This document shows, one piece after another, positions 48,875 to 62,640 of a DNA stretch of 64,000 nucleotides; within the stretch, counting starts at the first letter, position 1; the number at the start of each line of letters is the position of its first letter. This stretch comes from Lethocerus indicus (taxonomy: Eukaryota > Arthropoda > Insecta > Hemiptera > Belostomatidae): NCBI GenBank assembly GCA_019843655.1, contig JACDQD010000002.1, positions 7,140,585-7,204,584 of the forward strand, written 5' to 3'. Made by a program: the position numbers and the translations under genes. The notes below the pieces were generated by a model. The model ran no database searches and had not been told where the DNA came from. It saw nothing but the letters and a program-made list of their open reading frames with translations.

Positions 48875-51800
48875 ACCTATGTCCCTCCCTATAGGTCGCC
48901 CGTCAACCTCTCTCCCGCTTATACGGCTCCAATTTCGTTGCCCACTCGTTGGCCACCGCTCCCTATCTCCTCTCTACTTCTCTTTGCCTCCAACACTCGT
49001 TCACTTCACCAATCTAACCCCCCCCCCCGTCCACCATCAACCCCTGCACAAACCATCCCCGCACCACCTTTCAAATGCTCGCTGAATACTAATGCCGGGG
49101 CAACTTACTACCGACACCAATAAAACCTGGACTCGGCACCACAAGTGTAATTAGTGCACGTACAGGTGATGAATTGATCTTACCTGAATTACATTACATT
49201 TGCGAAACATTCGAGCCACCGGTCGACTCTGTATTACGCTCGGCATTCTTAATTGACGGTTCCGCCCAAAGAATATCTCCCTCGTTATATCTTTCGGGCG
49301 GATATTTTCATATACGCTTTCCCCCGTTTTCTTCTTACTGTATATATAAATTAAAGAATATGTCACTTGTGTAAAATTAATCGATTAAATTAAACGATCC
49401 TTTAATTAGAGATGAATAATAAGAAATCAATAAATACAATTCTCTGCTGATTAAATAATCAGCTCAATTAAATTTTTGTAGAATTTCAACTAATATGAAA
49501 CTAAATTTCATCCAAATTACGATAATAAACATGCGCGATATTAATTAAGCCGATGAGGTGAGGCCGGTTAATCACTGAAAGCCGCCGTTTGGTTTTTGGT
49601 TGTTTCAGCGTTGAACGTTGACCGGCTCCCTCCCCCCCCCCTCCCAACCATTTAGGTGTTTTGACCCCAATTCAGAGTTAGCCCGAGTTAGGGCAGAGTC
49701 ATAAATCTAATTGATTTTGAGATATGAGATGAGATAGTGGGTGGCCGCGTGCAATCAGCAAATGAATCTCCCACCTGTACGCCGGCCTGGTGTTATTACT
49801 GAGAGGGGGGCCATGGAGGGAGACCGCCGAGCTAATAAAGCCTCTTAATTTACTTTCAGTGGGACGTGAAATTGCTCCTTCGGCAATTAATCCCGGCTAT
49901 TTGTCTTGTTCGGATAGTTCTTAGCCGGTGGACACCAAGTTTGAACCAGCAGAATAAGTCAAGATCGTCTTAATGTACAGTTAATGACAATAACAAAACC
50001 ACTTGAACACCTCGTATATATAGATATAGCACGAGTCGTAAATATCAATCTGCATCCAGTATAAGTACGATAGGCAATGACTTAAAATTATTATCTTGTG
50101 TCCTTATTTTGCCTAAAGTACTTGAAGCGGTGCTGTAAATGTCCACGTTTCCGATATTATAAATACACTCGAAGAATTAAAATTTGAGTTGAAAAAGTTT
50201 TTATTTCAAATACAAATACCAATATTTTTCCTTGCTATCCTTCTGTAGGATCCTAATATCCATGTTATAGGATAAAATAAAGTCATTCTGATTCACTACC
50301 TATCCAATGAAAATTAAACCAGTAATTTGGTCTTAGGCCTTGTTTCTAGTTTACTCGGGGACGGGTCCACCTTGAGATCCCATTTCCTATTAAAGAGAGA
50401 CAGTTTTCCGAGTAGGGTTCGAATTCAGCTAACTTTGGGACCCCAATCCGCGAAAGACCCCTTTTGTATTTACAGGGCGACTTTTTATTTCTTCCAATTA
50501 GGAGTACAAATTAAGAGAAGACAAACAAAGCTTTTAAGAAGTAGCTCTGCGGTAAGGTTCACCGAGTTCAGGCCAAACTTCGGATTGCTTTGGGGCTCAT
50601 TTCCTTTGGCTCATTTTGACCACTTCAAACTTTACTTATCGGTTAATTCTTTTCTTTTAATTAATCTTACCAGAATTATTATTAGTCCGTGTGTCTGAAA
50701 CATGCCTTGATAAGAGGAGGGTCACCACAACTAGTTATATGAGTACGATTAAAGTGAAAGGGTGTTCAGTGAACGTAACAGCGGCCAGTATATTTATGGC
50801 TCATCACACTTATGCACATTATAGGAAAATAGTGTGTGTTGAACCTGGAATCAAAAAATGTATATATAATATAGGACGTATTTATGTCCGTCTACTTGGT
50901 ATTATTTTTATTGAGGACTTGTCGTGTAATGTCCACAGTATTCTGCAACGTCCAGCTGGCCTTAACAATGTTCTGGTGTCAGATGATTAAAAATTTTCCA
51001 TTTTCAAGGAACAAAACATTTTTTACATTACTTTTATAGCCGAGTCCTAAAGAAATTTCACCCGGGCGAGTTCCGATCTATTTTTCCCGCAAAATGTATT
51101 TGTAACCCCTTGAATTTTATATTTTCCAGGGGTCTTTTATCCCGTTTCAGAGCAGTATTCAATTTCTCCTTATATTTCTTTGTCGAGGAATCTCGAGAAA
51201 ATGTTGTATTAACCTAAATTCTTTTGTAAATTCAATGTTCTCCAGCCCTCGGTTTCGGTTAAGAAGGTTGAGGGGGGGGTGGCGTCGTGATAACGAAATG
51301 GAAAATCTCTGGCGCGAGGCCCAGCCCGTTTCAGGGGGTGCCACTTCCTTTGTGGCCTTTTTTTCGCACATTCCATACGTGGAATACACTAGGAATAACA
51401 CAACACTTTCGTCCAGCCCAACTGAATTCTATGCATATTCCAACTTTAAGATCGCATAAATAATACTTGCCCCGGCATGTGTACGGTAGCAATTTAATCT
51501 TTATTTGTTTGTGTGTGCCTATATATATACATATTTTTATTTATTTATTTATATTTATTTAAGAGAGTAATTAAAAATTTTATCTACAAATTGTGTGGGA
51601 ATATGAATGTTTTAAATTCTTTTTCTTATAAATCCAATTCTTAATATCAGTACTGTCCTGTCGTATGATTTCTTTTAGTTTACAGTTTACTTTATTAATC
51701 GTAAATATTTCGGAAAAAGTGTTGCGTCATTCAGTTTTGCGTAACATAAAAGCTTATCCTACTGGCATTAAATACATCCGGGGACCGACGAATCCGAAAT

Positions 51801-53442
51801 AAACTATCTCAACTATTTTTAGGATTAGGTTTGATTTTGAAACGAATTTCAATAACGCTGTTAGCCACAACTGGCCGTGCATAAATAACAAAGGAAAATG
51901 TTAACGAGAGAGGTTTACTGCTATTTCCCTTTTCCATATATGGAATTAAGCTTTATCAGTAAAAAACATGATGATGATCCCGGTTCACTGGTGTCTATGA
52001 TCGGACTGCGATTGTAAATGCTAGTGATGCGGAATTAACAGGTGAGTCCTGATGGTTTGGTTAAGGGGGGCGGGCGAGTTGCCCGAGCACTAATTAACTG
52101 TCAAACGAGTCACCGACCAACGGTAGGACAAATAATTCGCGGACAGTATCAATTCCTCGGTAGAATTATTCTGGCAATTCGCCGGCGCCATCTATTTACA
52201 TTCGGCCCTTCCCTGTTTCCGCGTATCCGGGTCGGATAATGTGTGTCCCCTCCACACCCACGGCCCGGCAGGCCCAATACGCTTAATTCGACCCGACACG
52301 TGCACTCGCCGCGCTCCCCCGAGCGGAAATCCGGATACAGATATAACTTGTCCAAATGACGGTTTCGTGGAAATTCCGCTCCAGGAATTTTTAACAGGCG
52401 TGTCGAGACGTATTTCATAAATAAGCCGCCAAGTTATCTCCCATTTTAGAGGATTCGTAAATCCTAGGTGCAGGATTATTTAAGCAGATAAATTAAGTAC
52501 AAAAAAAAGTCATAAAAGTATATAACGGTCCCCTCATTTTCTTAAATCTAAATTTGATTAGTTTCACGGAGAATGTTTTTTCGAGAATTTCCGCGGAACG
52601 ATGTTTCATATTTTTCAAATCTCCGTCTCACTAATAAGTGGCAGTAGTCAAAGAACGATAGCACAGTTGCTATTAGTTTACTGAAACTCTAACTTATTCT
52701 CGGTGTCTACACCCAGTTTTCGTCAGCAGCGTTGTGCGTCACGCTATTCCGGCTCGTTCAAGCTAGATCTGCGCTCCCTTTCTTCTTGTTGTCATCCGGG
52801 ATGCCGTGTGTTGGCATCCGTCAAATTGTTTAAGAGTCAAATTCGGGAGAATAATATCTGTATTAAAAGAGAGACATAAAACATTAGTGCCGTGTCTTTC
52901 AGGCAACGGAAACTGCTGCAGAGCGTTACCAACGTGTTGCGCAACAGGCGAAATTGCGCTTTTTCGGAAGTGAATAAAATGAAAGAGGGCTGTTTCGCCT
53001 GATTAGGGACTGTTGACTGATGTGAGGGTCGGGCAATTGGCGCAGTGGTTGGCCGGTGAGGCGTTGGTTGAAGCACTGGAGGGGTGGCGGAGGGCGCGTC
53101 ACAGGTGCACAGCTTACCTCGGCCACCGACAGAAAGCATTACGATCTACATTTTTTTGATCCGGGGCCCCCCCGACCTCGCCCTACGCGACGTTTGTTAC
53201 GCCCAGTCCATTCCGGGGCCGAACTCCCGGCTCTTTTTTTAGCCTCGTCCAGTTGGAAATCGACCGCTTCACGAGCAACTCCCGCTTTTTTTCCCCTTTC
53301 TAACAAACAGCAGAACGCATACTGGATCGGGATATCAAGATTTTCTATGTCCTTCCTATGTCTCCTCAACCGTGTGCAGATTTTATCAAATTATAACTAC
53401 AGCATAGTAACTTAGTAATTCTTGTCTCCTGTTTAAAATATA
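48875..53442. other. Non-coding intergenic DNA
   Basis: Contains C11 at 49018-49028, C10 at 49632-49641, a G run near 51271 and a TTTA-rich stretch at 51535-51560. GC islands lie at 52050-52420 and 53030-53330. A strong donor (ACAG|GTGAGT, GT at 52041) has no acceptor or start for its open frame. The 123-codon frame at 50327-50698 has no recognisable features. Confidence 0.55.
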
Positions 53443-53469
53443 TAAAATGAGTAAAATGTGTAAAATGAG
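53443..53469. repeat. 9-bp tandem repeat x3
   Basis: TAAAATGAG, TAAAATGTG, TAAAATGAG in direct succession, one base differing in the middle unit. Confidence 0.92.
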
Positions 53470-56400
53470 ACTACAGAATTAGTTGGGAGAATATTGAAAT
53501 GGCCTATAAGGATTATTTGTGTGATTTACTTACTATAATTTCCAAGGTAACTCAGTGCTCTACTTCAAAATTAGTTATTCACCTGCCTTTGAATGTCTAA
53601 ATTGTTTCCCTATGAAACATTCGAACCACGAATTAATTTAATTAATACGTTATTACCGCCTATGTAAACTTTCAGTAATTAGTGCTCATTCACGGAAAGT
53701 GATCTAATTGTAATGTTTTGACAGTTAATAATAGCAAGAAGTAATTCAATTACATCCGTGTCTAAACGTATTTCTATATATTTCAAATTTTGTGTTTTAA
53801 TCATCCGAGTTGTCCCTTACTGAATATCCAGAGGTCCACAGCAACACTCTCGATTTAATTACGCTTTCCATTAAAACTCTGGTTTGAGTAAGCGGAATAA
53901 ACAAAACTTCTGTTTTACTTTCAGGCAGTTATAAATAAAACTGAATAGGCACCAGAGTACAGACTTCGGCCAAAGTAGATGGAATTTTCGATGAATCTGG
54001 AAAATGTTGGCATAGTTTTAATCAGGAAATATCGTCCTCAACTTCTTATTCGTAAAAGGAATTTATCCCAACAACTTTCAATATTCTGAATATAAATTAT
54101 TAATTAAATTCAGTAATTTAACTTTCAATTAAGATTATCTATTTAAGGATTACTGTGAAGTTAAAATTTGCTAAATTATAGTATTTTCATTTTTAGCACG
54201 TATTTAAGATTCATCATGGTAACTAGCAATTAAATGTATTGAAATATTTTATTTTAATGATAAAATACCCGAGAAAACAGGAGTAATCGTATGGCGTTTA
54301 GAATATATTCAAATCTTCACGTACTCTTTGCTGCTTCTCGGCTTCTTTACTAGCGTCCGTCTATAATTAGATTAGGTGCTTAAGCATTTCGGCTGTAAAT
54401 GAACAATTCCGGTGGCAATGTTTCTGTGGGTTTTTTCCTTGTTTATGAGAAACAGTAAAAATAATATCTTTTTTTCATTTGTCTGGATTATTGAAAATCA
54501 TTTCGTACGTCACACTTCTGCATGAACTCCATTTTCTACCGTTCTTCGGGTGTTGAACGAAAGCCAGTATATTATCTCAAGTGTAGTGAAGGGTACTAGA
54601 CCGCGGTGTTGAAACTAGTTTATCGAGATATTGGCAAAACTTCTCGGTAATTAATTACTTTCCTGTGCCCGCCCGACTCTTCTCCTCCCCCACGACGGAA
54701 TAATGATTTAACACGGTTAAACTTATCGAAAAACCTCCCTTTTATGACGGGATAAAAAAGGAAAATCCTTTTCCTCCGACCTTTTGTTTCCAGTTTATTC
54801 CAGGGAAAAATTGTCGGAGCGACACGTTTGTCGGCGGATATTTTTTTCGCTGTGTAATTTTGCGTTTTCCTACAGAAAAGAAAACAAAAATAAATGTGGT
54901 CCAGTGACAAATGGCTGGATTGTATGACTTGTCCACTAGCTGAACTCCGCATCACAGCTAAACCTCGAACATGTAAATCCCTGTCAATCTAACGTCACCC
55001 TTATACTTAAATTCCGGTGTACTTTTTACGATCGTTTTACAACGCGGTACTATATTTTTGAGCGCCTTAAAACAATTTTTAAAAGAATTGGCAATAATTG
55101 TTCCAAAGTGTTTCCTGTAGGCTGTTGAATTACAACGATAGTTACGAGAGAATTACAACGTTCTTTCTCGTTTTTTATAAAGTGGTACGAAAGTGGGAGT
55201 ATATTTCAAAGGTGAATTGGAAATATTAAACTAATTTTTCATATAGTATTTTCAACTGGTTCAGAGTATTATTTACGCGTTTCTAACACTGTTCAAAGCT
55301 CGCGTTAACGAGGTACTCGTTTATTGCATAAAGCTCAGTGTCGGCGTTTGAATCCCACTACTCGAAACTTGTTCTAATGGAAGGTGTCTAAACCCGAATA
55401 GTCCACCGAGCTTCACTTTAGCCCACCGAATCCAATTTAACTTACTTAATGTGTCATTAGCACATTCCTAAATTAGGGATTTACATGTAATAATCTGGCT
55501 CTATAATATGATAGAGGTAAAGTGTTGCCACTTTCCCTTCAGAAGATTTCATCTTGAAGATCTCTTCCAGGGCGGCCCGCCATCCCCTGCACGGATTTAC
55601 ATTAGCCGATACGCCACCCGTTTTGAACCGGTTTAGAGTCCAACCCCCCGACTCCAACTTCAGAGGGTTCTACCAGAAACCTGTCAGCTGCATTCGCCAC
55701 TTACCGCGAGGAAGTAACCGTATATTCGACGTGTCCTCTCTCGTCTGAGGGAATGTTTAAACAGACCGGTGCATAATTTTAATGGAACGTGGAAAACAGC
55801 GGGGACAAACTGACGAGGAAGAGCTACCGGTGATTTCGAGAAGACGAAAACAATCTAGTGCAACTTTACAATAAGCGAGTGTAGAAAGAATATGGCAATA
55901 GTGGTGACATAAAAATTATAAACCTAAAAATCAATTAGAAAAATGTTTTTCAGCTAAAGTACATTATGTTTTACGCCTTGTCAAACCGATTCCAGAGTTA
56001 TTGTAACAGTAAGTGAATGTAATTTCGAAGCCTTGATGGTAGATACATTATGAAGCTACATTCTTAATGAATTTCTGTAATATATAATTTGAAATAATTA
56101 TTTTCCAAAAACGAATTCCGTTTAATTGCCGTAACGAATTTCAGGAGTCCTTCATTAACATAGTCTGGACTTGCATGCATGCATAACTTCGTGGAAAATC
56201 CTTCTAGTCTCGGTTCAAAGAGAATCTTTAGCGTAGTAATTTCATTGATGGCCCCCCTCCACAGCCCGTTGTATTAAGATATTCACCGGGAGCCATCACA
56301 CTAGAGCATGCATAAAGGAACCATTATCCGAGACCCTAATGTTCAGTACAAATTGGGCCGTCCAGAAGAGTATATATATATATTTAGGCTGGTAAACAAA

Positions 56401-59400
56401 GGCGCTGGAGGTATACAACATTTATATATCAAACTTCTTCCGAGATGTTAATGTCGTTTTATTTTTAATGCGCCGAACTGTTTCCGGAATTGTCCGGTGG
56501 GGGGTAGGGGGCTGATAAACTAAGGAATCCGAATGGGGGGAAAAAAAATATAAATAATTCATTGCGGTCCCTTCTTTTGGCCGGGATTTGAATTTCCAAT
56601 TTTCCGTACCGCGAACCGACCCACGAGGGCCGAACGGGGCCCACTCCCGGCTTCAATCCATTTGTTAATGAACCGCCCCGCCGCCGCCTTCACTCTTTTT
56701 CATTTTCACTTTTTTTCCTGTTTACATTCTTAATAAAAGTAGACCAGGATTATTTCTTTTCCCCTCCTTTTCTTCTCTGTTTTCTCTTGTTTTTTTTTGT
56801 AATAATTAATTCGGAAAAGCGGTATAACGGAAAAGTTACCGTCAAACTAACGAACTTCCCCCCAACGACACCGGTACCTAAAGGAAAATTATTTTCAGAA
56901 TATCGCCGTCTGAAAGCGAGCTGAATTAAAACTGGGTAGAATGGCGGAGCGTGTGATGAGTCCAACTCTCAAAGGGTTCGTAGAATGCGTTTCCGTACAA
57001 ATTAAAAATCAGTACGTGTATAGTTCTTTCATTTCCAACAGAAATGCGAATTCATACAGAAATTCATTAATTTGTTAAAATTATGAGAAACTTCTATCTC
57101 TGAAATGTCTTGAATATTTTACCTTCATTTCAGCCATCATTTGTAGTGGACTCTGTATATATTTATTTATTGCATTGTTGAAATAAAATTTCGGGACAGC
57201 TCAAATAAAAAATTCGTGACTGGTCCCGTCACCTAGGGTGATACAGTGTGAATTTATACATTTCTAATTTAATTTACACTTTATAAACTATATTAATTAC
57301 TCTTTTATATACTTTACAATCTCATTAAGAATTTTTAGACACGACTTTTTTTTCGCACTGATGAAGTAGTCAGAAAATACCTGACTTATACCTGAGGTAT
57401 ACTTCGATTGGCATTTGGGTAATGTTTAATTTCGTACACAATTGAGGAACCGAGCACAGATTTTTTACAGTCACAGGCGGGCCTTTCACTCACTCTCCAG
57501 CCTTCTTATATTCATATTCATACGTTATTTTCTCCTTTGTATATGAAATAGCCGTTTCACTTCCAGACCAAAATGAAAGATGAATAAAATTTACATTGTT
57601 TTTCGTCGGAACAAGCTTCAATCCAAACTCCTACATGGTCCCTGCACTCCCTTGAGCGGATTAATATCTGCGACCTAATTTCTCTGCACGTGTTCAAAAT
57701 ATGGTATTCATCGTTATCTAACTTAATGAATCGATTTATATTCATAGATAAATGAGTATATTTGAGATTGGATATAATCTGAGTGCAACGAAACGAAGTA
57801 ATGAAACAAATAAATAAATACGTAAAATTGAGTTCACAAAACTGAAATAATAATATTTTTAACAGGTGGATTGCCTTTATTAAGTTACTAGCAGGTGTAC
57901 CCGTTTCGCTCCAAGGTATAAAATACGGTCTCATTCATTTTCCCTGGTATCATATTTTGAATTATTAGTGTTTTAACTGCTAAAGCTCTAAAACCCGGGC
58001 TCATACGTCAGGGATTATTTTAGAATCCATGCATAAGGAAAAGTGTAGAAACACAAATAACCAGAAGAATGACGTAATCGATGATATAAGCAATGACTGA
58101 TTTAGATCCGGTGAGAGACTAAACACTAATTCCTACAGGGTCAAACAATGGGGGATTGATCGGTTTCAGACTTGGGCAAGAAAGTATGTGCGAACTTGAC
58201 ATTCATAACATTCAATCAACGTATCGAAAATACGTATAGAAATAAATTTCTATAAACAACTTTCTTGTTTGAATGATTTTAAATTAGATTGTCTTTCTGA
58301 TTACTACAAACTATTTCCTAGTACAAACCAATCCTAGCAATTCGAATTTTGCAGGGAGCACAAGACACATAAATAGAAATTTGTAAGCATAAATAACTGA
58401 AGTTTTGTAAAATTTCCGCTGTACAAATTATGTAATTCTAAATAAATTATGTCCATTTCCTCCACAATAGTGTTATTAATGTACTTCGCAATTAATATTA
58501 CATTATTATTAATTCACCTTTACATTCTACAAATATACTCGATAATTATTAAAATTGGAGAGTGAAATAGAAATGAAATGATCCAAAAGTAATGTAAAGA
58601 TTCGATGTTGGTAAAATAATTCATGCACCACGAACCCAATGCGTATGGGGTAACGAAGTTTTGTCGATGGGACGAATTTTATTGCGAGGATGTTTCGGTC
58701 GATGAAAAATGACCCGGTTTGATATAGTGGTTTCTGTTTTAATTCATAAGCTCCGAAATCATTTCCCCCGTTTTAATTTATCCCATCATTACTTATCCGA
58801 GCGCGATAAATAAGAGCGCGCTAAAGGGGTCGGTTGGGGCCACTTCCCAGTGAGGTGGAAACACCGCATGTGTGTCCCCACGATCTACGGTCCCCTATTT
58901 CCCGGTATCGGCGCAACGGGCACCGGACCTACCCCAACGGTTTTCCACTTCCAGATAACACCGCCAGACCATTAACGGCCCACATTTACTCCAACTTCCT
59001 ACTTCGACTGATATAATTCGGAAATTACGCCAGCCTCGGAAAATGCTAGCCAGGCCTCCCATATTAAAGGGTAATTCGTTAGAATACAGTCCGATTTCGT
59101 GTCGTACAGACGGGTCCGGAGGCTCGAAGAAAACTAAATACGTCGTTCGAAAATAATTATTAATTGTTAACTAACATTCCATATTTTCAGAAAAGTTGCA
59201 GCTAGTCTCGGTAATCATCCTTTCAAAAGAGTGGCAAATAGACGTATATATAAAATTTAAAGTATCTTAAATTAATTATATTAGGGAATGATAACGATGT
59301 CACATTCCATTGCAAAATATATCTGAATGGAAAATAATTGACATCCATAAGATTAGCGAAATAAGAAAACTACACCTCGGATTAGCCACGGAATAGAAAA

Positions 59401-60236
59401 TGCGACTGTACGTGGGAGGAAATTCGGAACTGATCCAATAGTTATTCAACCTCAGCCCTTCATATCTCATCGGGGTTTCTCTCCGATTCGGTCCTATCTG
59501 TAGACGTCGTGGGTTTTCATTTCACTGACATGCAGAACCGGCTCCACTTATTGAACCGGCCAAGTGTCCTCATTCAGGATGAAAATAATAGACATCCGAA
59601 ACAGATGACGGGCCGTAACGTTCCGATGAAAGTCTGTAAAAAAGAAACCCCACAACTCGACTGGAGCGGAAATGAACTGGATGCCGAGAGCCGCCATAAA
59701 AGAATGAACGGGCAAAAAAATCGTCCCGCCTTTTTTGTGCCCCAGTCAACTTCCATCAACTATCCTACATATCAGTTAGTATTCAGTCACATTATAGATA
59801 TTGTAGTACGCAGTAGTTATTTATTTTATGTATCACTGCGATACTATTAGTTAATAAATTCGTTTTAGTTAATAGACCACCTCTATGATTTTCTACTCAG
59901 TATTTCGAAATTTCGGCCCCGGGTGTATTTCTAAAACTCAATGTTCACAGTAATCCGAAAAATGTTATTAAACAATTACAACACATTGAGGATAAAACGA
60001 TTCCGAAACATTTTCCAATTGAACCTGTATTGTGAGTAATTTACGAAATGATTTCTCGTAAACTTATCGAAAAGCATATAAAGATAAGATAAAATTCGGA
60101 AGTGATTGATTACCGTAGTGTCATATATATACTTTCGACTTATAGACTGATATGTTTCGTCCCGCTCTTTCAGTAAATAATTAAAACGGGGAAATTTCCC
60201 TTGTTAACATAATTGTAGTAATGGTAAACAACGTAT
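53470..60236. other. Non-coding intergenic DNA
   Basis: AT-rich with GC patches at 55560-55760, 56480-56690 and 58820-58990. Small structures are (TA)6 at 56371-56383, GCAT x3 at 56173-56184, and TATACCTGAGGTATA at 57387-57401, an inverted repeat with a 1-bp centre. The last lies 28 bp after a CTGATGAAG string that recalls retroelement-end hairpins. Frames of up to 125 codons (57557-57934 minus) have no features. Confidence 0.55.
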
Positions 60237-60283
60237 ATGCATATGCATGGTATCCTGTCTGATGGCCAAATTAATTAATTAAT
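60237..60283. promoter_or_regulatory. POU-dimer palindrome (MORE) next to TTAA homeodomain run
   Basis: ATGCATATGCAT at 60237-60248 is identical to the MORE element known to bind POU-domain homodimers. Twenty bases on, AATTAATTAATTAAT at 60269-60283 gives overlapping TAAT homeodomain cores. The pair lies 2.7 kb upstream of the right-gene promoter. Function as an enhancer is inference. Confidence 0.45.
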
Positions 60284-60882
60284 CATCAAACGACATTATC
60301 GTGTTAGAACATTTGTCAGGAATATATATCTAATAATAAAAGTGTTTAGGAACAATGAAACTTATTTTCCATTACCGTACCTTTAGAAATTCCTCCAATC
60401 GATGACGACATTGATGAAAAACGTAAGCGCAAAGTCCTGTCGACAACATACTATACATGCCCTACCCTATTTGCAATTATAGTTCTTTCTCATGTTCTGC
60501 TCATCTCTGTGCCACCACATCCTCATTACCTACTAATAGTATGGGCGATGGGAGTGAGGAATGCTTGGAGGGGAGTAATGGGCCATTGCAGCTGGTTGGT
60601 ATTGAGTGTCACGGCCTACGAGCGAGTCTTAGAGGGGGGGGGGGGGAGACGAAATATTGTGCTTCGGGGAAGCCACACTTTTACATCATTCGTGTAAATT
60701 CTCGTTCAATCATTTATTAGATTTTGTCCAACTTCCGAATGTTGTTTTACTTTAAATGTCGTAAGTCTAATAAATTCATGAAGGGGTTAAATTGACAGAG
60801 ATTTGAATAAGTAAGAGGACGGTTCGAGAACTTGAACTGAACTGTTGAATTGAAATTTCTCAAGAAGTGGAAGAAGAAATTT
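60284..60882. other. Non-coding intergenic DNA with poly-G tract
   Basis: Contains a run of thirteen G at 60634-60646 in a short G-rich patch, otherwise AT-rich. The two overlapping frames at 60457-60720 are chance. Confidence 0.6.
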
Positions 60883-60914
60883 GAGCACGGAAAATTAATA
60901 ATAAAACCGTGCTC
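60883..60914. repeat. 8-bp inverted repeat (hairpin)
   Basis: GAGCACGG at 60883-60890 and CCGTGCTC at 60907-60914 around a 16-nt A/T-rich loop. It is not followed by a T run and is not evidence of a terminator in a eukaryote. Confidence 0.7.
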
Positions 60915-61040
60915 GCGCTTTAGTACCTCATTGCTTCTTTAAACATATTAATCTTGCCTAATTGAAATAAATGATATTGCCACTTGGCGAAATGTAATTC
61001 TCGTTTCCAAGGAATATGTTTGTGGTCTCGAGTAGCATAT

Positions 61041-61055
61041 CTCTCTCTCTCTCTC
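61041..61055. repeat. Short (CT)n / GAGAG sites
   Basis: CT repeated over 15 bp, giving GAGAG sites on the minus strand, 1.9 kb upstream of the right-gene start. GAGA factor is known to act with paused, DPE-type promoters. Confidence 0.85.
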
Positions 61056-62640
61056 ACTCGGGGTGGGCGATGTGGCTGTACGATTTATTAGGAATCCTTC
61101 CTTCCTCTCGCGCTGTGACTTATTTAAAGAAGAATTACAGGTTTTCCCTGTATAACTCTTTTTCCACAAAATTCCGTTTTAATTTACGGAATAATAATCT
61201 GCCGAATTTAAATACAATGGTACATGAAGTGTTGATTGGAAGCGCATCTTAAGTAAATAATTGTTTGGATTCCCAAAAGTTTGCTATTTGTGTTCAGATA
61301 TACGAAAATAAGAAGCTTTCTATTGACAGACGGCCGACGAATTATTAAAAACGGTAGTTCTATCCACATATATATTATATTTATCACTGAAAAGCTGGGC
61401 ACATGTGCTAGAATTGCGCTCAATACAACTGTTTGACGTCATACACTTGAATTACTTGTCAGAATTTCGAGTGCCCTTAACATAAGTTATATTGGCTTTA
61501 ATGACAAATTCTTTAATAATTCTGCAATATATGATCAAAATTCTTTTTCGATGAAGTAACGTTTATCTAAGAAAGCCGTTTCGGGACAAACTTACCGAAA
61601 TTTAAATTTCCAACTGAAACGAACTAGATCTTGAGTTTTCTGAAAGGTTCGCAGGAACGCCAATTTGTTAGCTGTTTGTCTCGAAACACTGAGAAGTTAT
61701 ATACGGCGTAGCTTCATATTTCATTGCCTGCTGTCTCTCCAAGCCGCTTTTCCAGTCTATTAATAAATGTTGCAGATCGTCTAATAACGTTGAAAATTTT
61801 CGTTAGTCATAATTTATTACTTTTCAAGTTTGGGACCGAATGCTGTAATGGAGCGATTTGTCTAAACCTGTTATCACAGGGCACCTCTCAGCCCGGATAA
61901 TTACTTCACTAACTTCTCGCGCAACGCTTCTAAGAAATATACATACGAGGAGAATTTAATTTAGTTTTTATTGAGGTAATCAGAAAGATAACAGCTTACG
62001 ATAATAAAAGTGTATCGGTAAAATGCGCTTTAGATATCTGGGCTAAATTTATTAACATTTATTTATAGTATTTTGTAAATATATTGTAGGCGGGACGATA
62101 CATTTGCAAACAAGAATATCGTCCGGGAAAAGCATTAGCACTAATTTCCAATTTGTACCGGATGTTAATTATTTATCTATACTACGTCTTTTCTTAACCA
62201 GAGGGAGGCTCATTTTTACGCTTAGAAAATGCCTCTCAGGACTGCTATTGCACTATAACGGTCGGGACAGTGCCGGCAGGGTGCTTCAACGGCGGACGTC
62301 TTGCATAATTAAAACGGAATACTACTGCGAATGTAAAAACCACTAAAGCCATATATTAGCGAGAAGATTTTAGTATTTTAATTACTCAAAAAATAGATTT
62401 TTGTTTTATTTCGACAGTACTATCTCCGGATACGTATAGTGCATAACTTGATTCGAAAATGAATTTTTTCGTCTTCTTTCTAACCGGATCTATAAGTACC
62501 GTTTTGGCCAGAAAGGGCCAAAGTCTTTCTTCAGGCGGGCCCGGTATCCTTTTCCCGGATAAATCCGAAACTGGTTGTCGCAGGTTCTGTATTCTGTTAA
62601 TAGCCGGCCTCTAGGCTTAAACGGGGCAATAATAGAGAAA
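61056..62640. other. Non-coding upstream DNA of right gene
   Basis: AT-rich, becoming GC-richer from about 62500. I see no gene, RNA gene or repeat that I can support. Confidence 0.6.

Noticed and set aside
50410..50425. tRNA B-box-like GGTTCGAATTC
   Set aside because: No A box or foldable D arm at the required distance upstream.
50327..50990. Two adjoining plus-strand frames (123 and 99 codons)
   Set aside because: Neither starts at a supported ATG, and the peptides have no features; the length is within chance for this composition and window size.
51960..52046. Exon-like frame ending at a strong GTGAGT donor
   Set aside because: The frame has an in-frame TGA close upstream and no acceptor or ATG after it, so it cannot be translated as an exon.
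57359..57390. CTGATGA...GAAA string resembling a hammerhead
   Set aside because: The bases between the two conserved blocks do not form stem II; kept only as a possible retroelement-end relic.
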